Positions 41,464-52,391 of a stretch of 64,000 bases of DNA are shown piece after piece. A program made the position numbers and the translations under genes. How positions within the stretch are numbered: position 1 is the first letter of the stretch; the number at the start of each line of letters is the position of its first letter. Under the pieces are notes generated by a model. It saw only the letters and a program-made list of their open reading frames with translations. It made no database searches and was not told where the DNA came from. The DNA comes from Forficula auricularia (lineage: Eukaryota > Arthropoda > Insecta > Dermaptera > Forficulidae): NCBI GenBank assembly GCA_024734495.1, contig JALMQS010000675.1, positions 62,001-126,000 on the forward strand, given 5' to 3'.

Positions 41464-41648
41464 GTGTAGAGTTGGCATGGAGATATGAAAGTTTCTTAGT
41501 TTCAAAACAATTCTTTTTCATAAAATATGTATTTGTTAATTAAATAAAATTAGTGTAGAGTGTAGAGTTGGCATGGAGATATGAAGGTTTCTTAGTTTCA
41601 AAACAATTCTTTTTCATAAAATATGTATTTGTTAATTAAATAAAATTT
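41464..41648. repeat. Tandem duplication, two units of about 97 bp
   Basis: GTGTAGAGTTGGCATGGAGA through TTAATTAAATAAAATT occurs twice in a row with two or three differences. A local duplication not tied to any TE family here. Confidence 0.85.
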
Positions 41649-41989
41649 AAAAATAACAGTATTTAAATATATGTTATTGTATAAAGAGAAATTTTGATTA
41701 AGCGGATTGATTAAAGGGATTAAAGATATATATAGAAGGCGAACTCTCAGGTTTTTTTAGTAAATTCAAAAACTACATCTTAGGCCGGCAGGGGCGCTAT
41801 TTTGACATGCGGCACTCGGCACTTTAATGAAGGCAAGAAATTTAAAATTATTTTTTATCACACTAAATAATTCAAGATAATTTTTAATGAGATTATTTCA
41901 TAAAAAAGCCCCGATCTAGATGGCTTCAGTCTTAATTTCTATTATTAAAAAGAAATCAGCTATAAAAACATCAAAGTCGTGAAAGTAGT

Positions 41990-42256
41990 GCACTCTTTTT
42001 TTTATTCGATGTATAAAAAAATAGTTATTATGAAAGTTGTTCAGTTTTTTTTTTATAGATTTAGGAAATGTAATATATAATATAGGTTTCCATTTAAAAA
42101 ACAGAACTTGACCTTGAAACACCCTTGAAAGCTTGTTCTAGCTCGATAAACAATAGTGTAGTTTAGTTTCCCCCTTGATATAAATAAACTTTTTTTTCAT
42201 ATAATGCACTGTTTTTGAGTTATAAGACTGTCTCAAGATAAAAAAAACTCACCCGG
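41990..42256 (-). repeat. Right arm of a CCGGGTGAG element, copy 3
   Basis: Only one arm is present: from TTTTTTATTCGATGTATAAA to GATAAAAAAAACTCACCCGG, then TA. The left arm is missing. Confidence 0.7.
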
Positions 42257-42397
42257 TATATATAAATGCATAGATAAACAGAATTTTTCAAATTTATCAT
42301 TACTTACATCTTTTGTAACACGGTATTATGAAAATACTCTTAGTTTTGAAATTTTAAGGATGCGCAGCATCCATGATGGACCGCACACCACTGATTG

Positions 42398-43215
42398 AAA
42401 TATATAATACTAGCTGCTTCGGCGGTTCCTGGACCCCCAGCCCACGAACCCCTCCAGCACTCCCACCCCATATACCCCGTGTCCTCCAACCCTGCGCATC
42501 ACACCCCCACCTAGCCCCCTGGACTCCACCCTACTTCGCCTCACTCCCTCACCCCACACTCTAAAACCAATCCCCGAACCCACCCTACGCACACAGTTTT
42601 TGCATTTCTAGCCTTCCAGTGACCCACAGATAATGTATACAAAATTTGGTTGAGTTTGGTCCAAGAGAAAGAATTTTCATTTTTTGACCCCCCCCCCCAT
42701 TTTGGGTCGTTAGTTTTTGAATTTCTAGCTCTCTAGAGGCCCAGAGATTTTGTATACAAAATTTGATTGAGTTTGCTCTAAGGGCAAGAATTTACATTTT
42801 TTCACCCTCCTACCCTTTTTGTGGGAATTTTTTTAAACAAAAGTTGTCAGAAATCACATCCCCTACAACTTTGCTCATTATAAAATTTGCCGTAGAGTTA
42901 ATAGTTTAGGAGTTATTTGATAATTTTCATTCGTGCGCCCACCCAAACCCTCTTCTGGGGTCAAAATATCAAAACGTTATATAGCTAAAAACGTAAGTTA
43001 GAAGGCATCTGATGTAAATATGAAATTTCATAATAATCCCTTCAGCCGTTTTGACGTGAATCGCGAGCAACTTTTCGCGGAACCCACGGAAACATACAGA
43101 CATACATGAATTTTGTTGAGGGTGTTTTCGTTCATAACTTTGCTTGAAACGTGTGCAACCAAAATTTGGCGTGATTTGGAGCAATGTACAGACAAAACCT
43201 TAATTTTATATATAT
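42398..43215 (-). mobile_element. Helitron-like repeat, reverse copy of the 22985 family
   Basis: In reverse it runs from AAAATTAAGGTTTTGTCTGT (43210) through CGCCAAATTTTGGTTGCACA and AAAACGGCTGAAGGGATTAT to a C-rich (plus strand) tail and GAACCGCCGAAGCAGCTAGT at 42410. It contains two CCAAATTTTGTATAC units. Non-coding. Confidence 0.5.
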
Positions 43216-43356
43216 GTATATTTACCGTTTATTTTGAAAGTGGTTCAAGTCCATTTTTTTTGTTATTTCGATATATTTATATTTTTATAAATACATATAT
43301 TTATATACATTTCGATATTTTTATTTTTGACGATTCATGAGGATATTGTACTACAT

Positions 43357-44261
43357 CAGTGTTTCTCAAACTTTTTCGAACGTGGAACCCTTTTCCGTTT
43401 GGAAGGTAAGCGTGGAACCTGATAATATTGTGATTAAAGCCTTGTTATGGGAACATTTTTTTTGACTTGAAATATATAGTTATATGGAGTGAATTAATTA
43501 AGAAACGCTACTTTTATTGTCTTATATTTTTATTTATACAATCACCCACTATATCTATATTAAACAGTAACTAAATCAAAACTTCCGTAAGTGAAAAAAA
43601 ACGAGCACATCAACTTTTCATAGGTATTTCCATCAATGCGACGAAAGATACTGTTTTTGTGTATAAACAAATACTTTATATCAGGTCTTATTGATTAAAA
43701 GTTGTAATCTTATATCCGACTCTGCATCCAACTTATTGCGGTACTTATTTTTTGTTAATAAGTCAGTTGTGAATTCAGACCCGCACAAATAAGTTGTCGC
43801 AAATGGTAAAAGAGAATTAAAACAGCTTTCTGTGTCAACTGTGAATATTCGTCATCTACACCAAAATTTTGACAAAGGCATCGTTTTATAGGCTGTCTGC
43901 AGTGAAGAATTTGAAGATATTTCAATAAAATTTTCATAATCTTGGTGTGAAAAAGAGGATGGCTTTTCACTAACAACAAAAGGATTTTTCATCCAAGAAT
44001 CCAGTTTTTTGAAATTATCATCAGTGAAATATTGTTCGATTGATTTATTCAGACATTCCAAGTGATGAGCGATTTTGGTATATTGACTGGTATTTAGATC
44101 TTCCAAAATGTCCTTCATAGCTGGAAAACACTCGAGATCTCTGCAATTCACACAACTAATCCAAAACTTCACCTTCCTTTTGAACGCTAGAATTTTTTCA
44201 CCTACCGTGAATTTTTTTGCGGAACCCCAGGGTTCCGCGGAACACACTTTGAGAAACACTG
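43357..44261 (-). mobile_element. hAT element with transposase C-terminus, TSD TACTACAT
   Basis: Ends CAGTGTTTCTCAAACTTT and AAAGTGTGTTCC...GAGAAACACTG; an exact 8-bp duplication TACTACAT lies at 43349-43356 and 44262-44269. On the minus strand it keeps the C-terminal part of a hAT transposase. The N-terminal zinc finger and first catalytic residues are deleted. Confidence 0.9.
43690..44222 (-). pseudogene. hAT transposase C-terminal fragment
   Basis: Reads GEKILAFKRKVKFWISCVNC near the start, HHLECLNKSIEQYFTDDNFK, WMKNPFVVSEKPSSFSHQD, and after a frameshift near 43855 the hATC dimerisation part with LPFATTYLCGSEF and NKLDAESDIRLQLL. This resembles the ZBED/FAM200-like group of hAT proteins, by motif only. 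A frameshift and missing N-terminus make it inactive. Confidence 0.75.
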
Positions 44262-44477
44262 TACTACATTGACTGGGATAATAGAAATATGAAAAGAAGC
44301 CACATCTATGTCTAACTAAAACTGACATTAACTCATTTTTTTCAAATTTGGATTTGCTCCACTTTCAAAATAAACGGTCCATATATTGAAGATGGGAAAT
44401 AAATATATATATTTTCAAAGAGAGAAACAAAGAGGTTGTCCTTTGCTTGATGCAAATAAACATACACACAATAAAAG

Positions 44478-44900
44478 TACCTGGCCACCGAACGATGCTC
44501 GGTAACTTTTTGATTCAGTTAAAAGCTATATAATCCCCTCGCCCTCCAGACCCCCAACACTTCATCCCACCTCCTGCACCCCTCCCCCCACCTCCACACC
44601 CTCACCCAGTTTTTGCATTTCTAGCCTTGTAGTTGCCCACAGATTATGTGTATATATGTATAAGTATATAAATAAATACCGTGTAATTTTTTTTTTAATT
44701 AAATAACAATTTTTGAGTTTTTCAATTAAATTGCCAAATTCTAATATAGAAAAAATACGATTTTGGGATTTAAAACTCGATTTTTAATCAATTAAATTGT
44801 CTAACTTTTAATATATATAATATTTGTAATGATCTATTAGTGGAATTAAAAATTAAAAAACCAATTAATAATTAAAAGGAAATTGAATAAAAATGTAACG
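44478..44900 (-). repeat. Helitron-like repeat, partial
   Basis: GTACCTGGCCACCGAACGAT, CGGTAACTTTTTGATTCAGT, then C-rich sequence and a body shared with 50320-50900 and 61276-61909. Runs into a CCGGGTGAG-family fragment at 44890. Confidence 0.5.
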
Positions 44901-45106
44901 ACGTCAAATAAACAAAATATTAAATCAATTATTAGATCACAAAAAAATCATAAATAATTATTTTTGACAATTATTCATCTTAATTATCAAATAATAATGA
45001 TCAAATATTCAATTATTAATTCAATAATTATTAATAATTTAATAATTTTTCGACACTGTTCTGAGACATTCCAAAGTGTTATCTCAAGTCTTCTGCATGA
45101 AGCCTT
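44890..45106 (+). repeat. CCGGGTGAG element fragment
   Basis: The inner part only (ACGTCAAATAAACAAAATAT to CAAGTCTTCTGCATGAA), joined to the LINE 3' UTR at 45107. No TIR remains. Confidence 0.6.
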
Positions 45107-45447
45107 TCCATCCTTGTTAAGGCTTTGACCAGGTTTCCTTAACAACTTATGGCAAATGTCGGGATGGCTAATGCGTCGTTTCCTCCTGGTATCGGGTTTT
45201 TACGCTGAATTATTAAAATTACATTTTGTCTTTTGATGGAAATCTATGATCATGTTATTTGTAAATGAGCATACATTTCTATTTTTTTTTCTTTTTCTTG
45301 TTTGTTAATTGTTAATTTCTTTTAATTGATTTGTATTTATGTTTATTAATTTCTGTAGTTAATTTGTAGTGATGTTTTGTTGACCTAGCCACCGAGGACT
45401 TGTGCCTCTAAGCAGGTCGAGTAATAAAGATTTATTTATTTATTTAT
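45107..45447 (+). mobile_element. LINE 3' UTR with TTTA tail, second copy
   Basis: CCATCCTTGTTAAGGCTTTG to (TTTA)n, matching 37612-37952 with a few differences. A heavily 5'-truncated insertion that shows the continuous form of the site where the BEL/Pao element inserted. Confidence 0.8.
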
Positions 45448-45449
45448 AA

Positions 45450-46098
45450 GTACCTTAAGGTAAACCGTCCTACTTGAGGGCAGCAAGTTGATAACATTAA
45501 ATTATTATTATTATTATTATTTTGGAGGGGGGGGGATTTAGTGGAACATGAAATGTAAAAATCTGTAATAATTTGAAAATAATAAAAAAAAAAATATTTT
45601 CACGATCATAGCACGTTATTATTAACAATTGGGCAAGGGTAGTAGATTTAATGAATAAACTATTTACAAAAGTTGCTTCTAGTAGTTGTCGGGCAGGCAT
45701 AGTACAAGATCAGACAAATTTCAATTTACATATTGCAAGTATTTATTGACTCGCTCACCGATTTGTCTCGAAATACTCGCCGCCCTTCTTGCCTGGGGAG
45801 TCTAGGGACACTTTAATACAATTTTTTTGATTTTTTTTTTTACATAATAATAATATATAAAATAGAAATATATAACAATATAATATTAATAATTCTTATG
45901 ATTATATATAATATATATATTAATTCACCTTGCTTATTTTTAATTTTAAAATTTCAATCTCAAAAAAAAAAAAAAAAAAAAATTTATAATTAAATCATTT
46001 TTTTTTTCAATTCAATCAAGAAAAAAAACAAAGGAAATCGTATCTAAACTTTTTTGGCATTAAATACTAGAATAATCAAGAATCAAACATAAAATATC

Positions 46099-46138
<40 letters not shown>

Positions 46139-46510
46139 TATCTGAGTATATTTGTCAGGAAGACAATTTTTTTAATTAAAGAAAAAAATATTTTTATTTA
46201 TACAATTTAAAAATAAACAAATAAATAAATAAAACAATAAAAATGTTAGTTTTATTTTTTAAATATTTTTGTCTTTTTATATATATGTATATATATATAT
46301 TAATGAATGCAAAAGAGACAGAGAAAAATAGATATTTATATTAATTTAATTATTTATTTTTATTGGAATTTGATTTTTGATTAAAGTTACCGTGCCCAAA
46401 GGAATGTTTTCTTATATATACATATGTATATATTATAATGACTATATTCGAAATTTCAATGAATGATTTAATTTACAGATTATATATTTTTGAGAATAAT
46501 CGTTGAAGTA
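45450..46510. other. 3' flank of the FKBP8-like gene, microsatellites
   Basis: (TTA)n at 45505-45522, A-run at 45963-45981 and (TA)n at 46108-46134. The 3' UTR and polyadenylation site of the FKBP8-like gene should be here; several candidate AATAAA signals exist on the minus strand in this composition, so none is chosen. Confidence 0.4.
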
Positions 46511-46514
46511 GATG

Positions 46515-46610
46515 TCAGTCGTGAAATTGCGTTGAGTATCTGTAGGCTACGAAGGCGACGGCGACGGCTGCTACGGAACCGACCAACATGGCGGCCATCG
46601 GGCGTCCAGA
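46515..46610 (-). CDS. FKBP8: FKBP8-like exon D: C-terminal membrane anchor
   Basis: 31 codons and a TGA stop (46515-46517). The product SGRPMAAMLVGSVAAVAVAF followed by VAYRYSTQFHD is one hydrophobic helix near the C-terminus, then a short basic/polar tail: a tail anchor, as in FKBP8, which sits in the outer mitochondrial and ER membranes. The acceptor TTTTTAG is at 46611-46612. It is entered in phase 0 from exon C. The sequence is GC-richer than its surroundings, as expected for a coding exon. Confidence 0.88.
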   Translation of the reverse strand, partial: SGRPMAAMLVGSVAAVAVAFVAYRYSTQFHD

Positions 46611-46833
46611 CTAAAAATAATACATTCATTTAGATACTATACTAAAAGAAATACAAATCTTAAAAAAAAAAACATCTTTAAACGTTTAATAAAGCCCAAA
46701 CTTTTCTGGAGAATTTCTCCCTTTATCACTGAGAAAAAAAAGTTGCCTTTTTTACACGCTTTATATTAGCTTCACCTGTATGTATGTGTCTATGTAAGTT
46801 AAATGCTTCAAAAGTCCAAGCTTGCATCTACTA

Positions 46834-48078
46834 GGTCATTCAATAAGTCCGTAGGATAAGTAAGAAAAAACAAAATTTTGACAAAATTCGATTTTATTAT
46901 TCAACATAGTTGCCTTCGAGGGCGATACAACGAGTATAGCGATTTTCCAACTTTTCGATACCACTTTTATAGTACGATTTCTCTTTCTCGTCAAAATAGG
47001 CCTCAGTTTCAGCGATTACTTCATCATTGGACTTAAATTTCTTTCCAGCAAGCATTCTCTTGAGATCTGAAAACAGGAAAAAGTCGCTGGGGGCTAAATC
47101 TGGAGAATATGGTGGGTGAGTAAGCAATTTGAAGCCCAATTCATTCAATTTTGCCATCGTTTTCATCGATCTGTGACACGGTGTCTTGGTGAAACAACAC
47201 TTTTTTATTTTTCAAATGTGGCCGTTTCTTTGCGATTTCAGTCTTCAATCGATCCAAAAGTGCACAGTAATAGTCGCTGTTGATGGTGGTTCCTTTTTGA
47301 AGATAGTCAATGAATATTAATCAGTTCGCATCCCAAAATACAGACGCCATCACCTTACCGGCCGACTGTTGCGTCTTTGCTCGCTTTGGATTCGGTTCGT
47401 CGACTGCTGTCCACTCAGGTGACTGTCTTTTGGATTCTGGTGTGTAATAGTGAAGCCATGTCTCATCCATTGTCACATATCGACTATAGAATTCCATTTT
47501 ATTGTGGTTTAACAGCGCCAAACACTCCTCTGAAGCTAACTGTGAGCTCACGCGGCACCCACTTTGCTTTCGCATACCCAAATGTTCGTGTAAAATGATA
47601 AAAACACTACCATCTGATATATTTACAACGTCAGCTAGCTTGTGCACGTTCAATTTGCGATCGTTCATAACCAATTTGTGGATTTTTTTATGTTTTCTGG
47701 AATAACAGCCTCATTTGGCCGTCCACTGCGCTCTGCATCATGCTGGTACGACCACGTTTAAATTCAGCAATCCACTTCTCTACCATTTGTCTCGATGGAG
47801 CAGAGTTCGGATAATGTTTATCAAGCCATTGTTTGGTTTCCACTGTATTTTTTTTCATCAAAAAGCAATGCTTTATTAAAACTCGAAATCACTTTTTTTC
47901 ATTTTTTTCAATAACAAAAGTTGCTTCACCAATAATAATGCTATAACTCACGAATCAATAGTCAGATTTCTGTCAAATTTATACACGTATCGTTTGAAGG
48001 TTAGTACTAAATAAAAATCATATGGAAAAATTCTAGTAACGGCATCTATGTGTCATCCTATGGACTTTTTGAATGGCC
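46834..48078 (-). mobile_element. Mariner-like transposon, degenerate
   Basis: Ends GGTCATTCAATAAGTCCGTA and its imperfect inverse (TCCATAGGATG... form), next to TA at 46832-46833 and 48079-48080. At 1245 bp it is nearly full length. The transposase is on the minus strand and broken by several stops and a frameshift. It lies in the intron between exons C and D of the FKBP8-like gene, same strand as the gene. Confidence 0.9.
46900..47880 (-). pseudogene. Mariner transposase pseudogene
   Basis: In order: VEKWIAEFKRGRTS (HTH part, about 47770), NDRKLNVHKLADVVNISDGS, YVTMDETWLHYYTPESK (first Asp), KVMASVFWD, then a stop at about 47322, NSDYYCALLDRLKTEIAKK, VLFHQD (second Asp) where about five bases are missing from the usual NAPCH motif and shift the frame, then THPPYSPDLAPSDFFLF (third Asp) and the C-terminus RYTRCIALEGNYVE. 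Not functional. Confidence 0.88.
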
Positions 48079-48084
48079 TAATAT

Positions 48085-48715
48085 GAACGGTGTTAAAATT
48101 TTAGGTTATGTTTTTTTAACGTGGCTGTACTTCTCACACTACTATATCCTCTTTATGAATGAATCGTTTCCAAGCCATTGATATTATATCCCCTCCACTA
48201 AAAATAATCGCCAAAAAATGTTTTTTTTTTTTATATTTTTTATCAAAACTACATGGTAAATAATTTCAATTTTTTCTTAAATTACCTCGAATATATTATT
48301 TTAACAAATATTAGTTTTTCATCAAGATGGTGAAAGTCCTTCAATGAAAAAAATAAAATTTATCATTTACAATCTACAATATGTAAAAATTTCATTAAAC
48401 TTAGTATTTACAAAATACTAAGTAAGATATACCAAAAGAATGTATCTAAATACAAAATGAAAATTTAATAAAGTATTTCAGATATAAGATGAAAATACGT
48501 ATTTTGTATCTTGTATATGTATTTCAAATACTTGTATCTAAAATAAGTCACATCTCTGCAAAAATTATACCCACATTTAACTCACATTATTGCCATACAT
48601 GAAAAAACTAGTAGGTGAAGATAAGAGCCCATTTCCCCGACACCATCACATTTATCAACATTTTTCAAAACAGAAAACACTATTAAGTATTTTTAAATAA
48701 ATTGAATAAACCATT
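48085..48715. other. Intronic AT-rich sequence
   Basis: Contains ATACAAAATA...TATTTTGTAT-like words around 48410-48510 but no clean TIR. No exon candidates. Confidence 0.35.
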
Positions 48716-49480
48716 GATTAAAGCAATTTGAACTGCGAAAATTAAATAATGTAATCAATAATTTCTTATGTTAATTTTAGATTTAGAAAATTATTTGATT
48801 ATTTTTTTGGAAAAGGAAAAATGAATTGAGCACCCGACAGGATTCGAACCCATGTCTCTCTCCTTTAGCCGAAGAGCGCCTTTACCGACTAGGCTACAGG
48901 TGATCCCGCCAGGAAAGCTCTTTAGATCGAATGTCATTTTTCCTTTCCGCGGCTTTTTATATTTAAAGTATAGTTATTTTTTGTTTTAGACAAATTAACT
49001 TTTTAAACGTTAGTTTAAATTTTTTCTTAAAGCAATTTGAACCGCTAAAGTTAAATATAATGTAATCAATAATTTTTTTATGTTAATTCTACATTTAGAA
49101 AATTGTTTTTCCTGGCGGGATCACATGTAGCCTAGTTGGTAAAGGCACTCTCCGGGGGGGGGGGGGGGGGGGACCTTTTCCAAAAAATAATAAAATAATT
49201 TTCTAAATGTAGAATTAACATGAGAAATTATTGATTACATTATTTAAGTTTCGCGGCTCAAATTGCTTTAAGAAAATATTAAAACTTACATTTAAAAAGT
49301 CAATTTGTCTAAAACAAAAAATCACTATACTTTAAATATAAAAAGCCGCGAAAAAAAAAAATGACATTCGATCTAAAGAGCTTTCCTGGCGGCATCATCC
49401 GTGGCCTAGTTGGTAAAGGCGATCTTCGGCTAAAGGAGAGAGACACGGGTGCTCAATTCATTTTTCCAAAAAATAATGAT
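48715..49480. repeat. 650-bp palindrome with tRNA-derived SINE heads
   Basis: The outer arms 48825-49040 and 49255-49475 are long inverse copies, centred near a run of 19 G (49154-49172). Each arm holds a tRNA-like head: on the minus strand near 48925-48840 it reads AGCCTAGTCGGTAAAGGCGC (A-box-like) and GGGTTCGAATCCTGTC (B box); the plus copy at 49395-49450 has lost its B box. A body with ATTTTCTAAATGTAGAATTA follows each head; another piece is at 55555-55670. Best read as an inverted SINE cluster, 30 bp from exon C. Confidence 0.7.
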
Positions 49481-49504
49481 TTTGTTTCATAGATAAATTC
49501 TTAC

Positions 49505-49717
49505 TTTGTTATTCGAAGGCTTTTTGCTTGTCTTTTTCGCACTTTCTTTTCCGCCAATCATTTTCTTATATAAATCCGCGACCTGTTGCTGGTCTTTGCG
49601 ATTCAAATCCTGTACTCGGTTTATCTCCTGTTTAAGTAATACATTATCCGGTTCAATTTGAAGGGCATCTTTGAAGACATTCAGAGCTTCTGAATGTAAT
49701 TTTTGGTCTGTGAGAAT
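49505..49717 (-). CDS. FKBP8: FKBP8-like exon C: third TPR repeat and linker
   Basis: 71 codons in phase 0: ILTDQKLHSEALNVFKDALQ, IEPDNVLLKQEINRVQDLNR, DQQQVADLYKKMIGG and a Lys/Ser-rich linker (KESAKKTSKKPSNNK). The SEALNVFKDALQIEPDN stretch is a TPR; the charged helix and LYKKMIG are found in FKBP8/FKBP4-type proteins just after the TPRs. The acceptor TAATAG is at 49718-49719 and the donor GTAAGA starts at 49504. Confidence 0.9.
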
Positions 49718-49739
49718 CTATTAAAAGCAAATGATATTA

Positions 49740-50310
49740 ATATAATTATAATAAATTTCATAAATAAATGTATTTTTTGGGCTACGAATGATATTATATT
49801 TTATTGGAAAAATAATTGCAAGTGTCCTCTACTTAATCAGATATGTTAGCGAAAATTTCCCTTACATGACAGAAGAACAAATCTTGCATGAAAAAGTGGT
49901 ATTTTGGAAATAATCAAAATCTCAAAAACGGCTAAATATTTTTATAATAAAATTCAGCTAAATTGCATGGCTAAAGCCTATAAATTTTTTTCGAGTTCGT
50001 GTTGAGAGTAAATTTTGTGTTGCTTTAGCTCAAAAACCAATAGGAAATTTCCTATTTAGTTGTTTATATTGAGATTAGGAGCTTTTTAGTTTGAAAAAAA
50101 TTAAAATTATGAGAAATTTCCAAACCAAGAAAGCTGAAGGCCAGTATTTAAAATGGCCTATTTATTATGTTAAGTTCAAAGATCGAAATCACTCAATATA
50201 TTGAAAGCAATTATAAAAACAAAACTTTAAATGAATGCAGTTTTTTTTATAAAAACAATCATAAAACGTTCATCAATTATTATCTAAAAGGTCCCGGGAG
50301 AAATTCTATA
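49740..50310. other. Intronic sequence, nothing recognised
   Basis: Simple AT-rich intron; a 62-codon plus-strand frame (50167-50355) is Asn/Lys-rich and not supported. Confidence 0.35.
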
Positions 50311-50319
50311 TATATTATC

Positions 50320-50905
50320 GGTAACTTTTTGCTTCAGTTAAAAGCTATATATTAATCCCGAACCCCCCCTCCAGACCCCCAACACTTCACCCCACCTCCT
50401 GCACCCCTCAACCTCCACCCCTTACCCAGTGTTTGCATTTCTAGCCTTGTAGTGGCCCACAGATTATGTCTATATATGTATAGGTATATAAATAAATACC
50501 GTATAATAATTTTTTTTAATTAAATATCAATTTTTGAGTTCATCAAATAAATTGCCAAATTCTAATATAGAGAAAATACGTTTGTGAGATTTAAAACTCG
50601 ATTTTTAATCAATTAAATTGTTAATATAATAATAATATATATAATAATATTTGTAATGATATATTAGTGGAATTTAAAATTAAAAAACCAATTAATAATT
50701 AAAAGGAAATTGAATAAAAATGTAAATATACATTTTTATCGAGACAACCACCTGTGAATAATTATTTCAATTAACAAAAAACCCATCAAAAACAACTTAG
50801 CCGAAGATGAGACTGGGACAGATCGAATTGAAAACACAAAACCCTCCTAACCAGTGAATTTTATATACAAGATTTGCTCGTTTAATATAATAAGAATCTA
50901 AATTA
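50320..50905 (-). repeat. Helitron-like repeat, partial
   Basis: Starts TATCGGTAACTTTTTGCTTC; includes the C-rich segment CCAGACCCCCAACACTTCAC and a body ending TTTATATACAAGATTTGCTC, all shared with 61276-61925. Its end shows the empty form of the site where the hammerhead element at 61922 is inserted. Confidence 0.5.
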
Positions 50906-51326
50906 ATTATCTAAAAGGTTCCGGGAGAAACTCTATAAATATTATCTATATTTACATCTTTCTACAATATATACTTCTATGAACACATCTATACTTTATT
51001 TTATAATATCACTAAATGATTTTTTTATTTGTTCTTCTAGTGATGTAACTAAATCGTTGAGGCAAATTCCTCACATGCCTCCCCCCCCCCAGCCCTCAAT
51101 GTAAAAAAGCTAAACCAACGTTGTAGTTTCTTTTTAATAAATCACTACGTAAAGTAAGTACAAATTCTATTATAATTATTGTTAAAGTTGTTATCGGGAA
51201 ACAAAGACTATATTTTTTATGTAGATAATTTACGTATATTGAAAAGTTTTTGATTGAAATCATTCAATAAAAATTCAGACCATTGTTTGAACGGAAAAAT
51301 TGAGTTATCAAATAGCAATTTGCTTA

Positions 51327-51392
51327 GGGCCGGTTGTATGTCGCAAAGTAAATGCTTTTTACCACTAACCAAGGATAGATGGTAAATGGAGG
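51327..51392 (+). repeat. Half of the AGGGCCGGTTGTAT palindromic MITE
   Basis: TTAGGGCCGGTTGTATGTCG to GGATAGATGGTAAATGGAGG; matches the left arm of 515-662. The other arm is absent. Confidence 0.7.
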
Positions 51393-51604
51393 GTAAACTT
51401 TGTTTCTCTTTGTGAGATAATTTATATTTTATTGCCAACGTTTTGTCAACTTTGATGACTTCTTCAGGGCTCTAAAAAGTGATAGGGCCTCAATTAATAC
51501 AGATTATAACATTTTCAAATCAAATTTTTAAATAAAATAAAAAAAAAAATCAATCTGATTGATGCTAATGACTTGCCTTGCTATGTTTACTAAGATAGAA
51601 TAAT

Positions 51605-51938
51605 CTTTAAAGAATTTGGTGTCGGTTCTAGGTGAAACATTTTAATAGATAATAAGTAAAAATATATTTTCCTAGGTGGGTTTCTATAATTCTAAGCCTT
51701 AGTTAAACCCCTTTGTTCATTTGTCTATAAATACAATAATCAATACTGCATTCTTTCCCCCCACCATGTACATTCTTCCCAAATGAACTTCACTTATACA
51801 TATGTTTCCAATTTTATATTTAGTTTTTTTTTGTAACTCCTGATGATGGGCTCATAACTCGAAATATATATCGAGATAAAAACATATATTTGTTTTATTT
51901 GTGAAACCCACCTAGAAAAATATATTTTTACTTATTAT
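51605..51938 (+). mobile_element. Short retroelement with hammerhead motif, family B copy 2
   Basis: A 334-bp insertion with a perfect 15-bp duplication CTAAGATAGAATAAT (51590-51604 and 51939-51953). The start TTTAAAGAATTTGGTGTCGG matches copy 1. The arms AATAAGTAAAAATATATTTT and its inverse form a long hairpin. It carries a hammerhead motif on the plus strand. No coding sequence. Confidence 0.8.
51836..51875 (+). ncRNA. Hammerhead ribozyme motif, family B
   Basis: CTC (stem I), CTGATGA (51840-51846), an extra T, a weak stem II GGG/CTC, GAA (51861-51863), a 2-bp stem III A-T/A-T with loop ATAT, U16.1 at 51871, C17 at 51872, then GAG closing a 3-bp stem I. The core is intact; stem II is weaker than in the copy at 27457. 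Confidence 0.6.
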
Positions 51939-52391
51939 CTAAGATAGAATAATTATAAAAATGACAAATATGCAGGGAAGATAACTATTTGATATGAAAA
52001 ATGAGTTTTTTATGTGTATTAATTTCTTTTTGAAGTGGTTTTTGAAATCAATTTTGATTTTGATTTGAAAATGTTATAATCAGTATTAATTGAGGCCTAT
52101 CACTTTTTAAGAGGCGTGAAGAAGTCAACAAAAGTTGACGAAACGTGGACAATAAAATATGAATTATTTGCATAAATAATATAGTCAATATTTAATCAAT
52201 GGACATAACTAATCAAAATTATGTTAATTATTGTGTGCATTTTTCGTTGATTTTCTATTAACTTTTAATTTAAATAGCGTATTGAATTGAAATAATTAAT
52301 TTGTATCTGTACTTTAGTAAGTAACTTAAATTAGTTGAATACAAAATTAATAAATTTTACTAAATTTTGTAATAAAAATAATTTTTAGAGT

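Larger units (their letters stand above)
43224..44378. mobile_element. Element with 20-bp perfect TIR, split by a hAT
   Basis: ACCGTTTATTTTGAAAGTGG at 43224-43243 is exactly inverted at 44359-44378. Only about 130 bp on the left and 100 bp on the right belong to it; the rest is the hAT 43357-44261. Class unknown. Confidence 0.65.
51421..52163. repeat. Inverted-repeat element with hammerhead-like ends
   Basis: Arms 51421-51525 and 52064-52163 are inverse (CACTTTTTA, GAGGC(C)T, ATTTGAAAATGTTATAATC). The minus strand of the left arm has CTGAAGAAGTCATCAAAGTTGAC and the right arm GAAGAAGTCAAC...GTTGACGAAACG. Both look like a CUGANGA core, stem II and GAAAC, but no UH cleavage position follows in register. 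A family B retroelement (51605-51938) sits inside. Confidence 0.6.

Noticed and set aside
47377..47705. Plus-strand frames opposite the mariner
   Set aside because: Shadows of the minus-strand transposase.
48840..48925. Possible tRNA gene on the minus strand
   Set aside because: A and B boxes are present, but no good acceptor stem could be drawn, and the sequence is repeated with SINE-like bodies.
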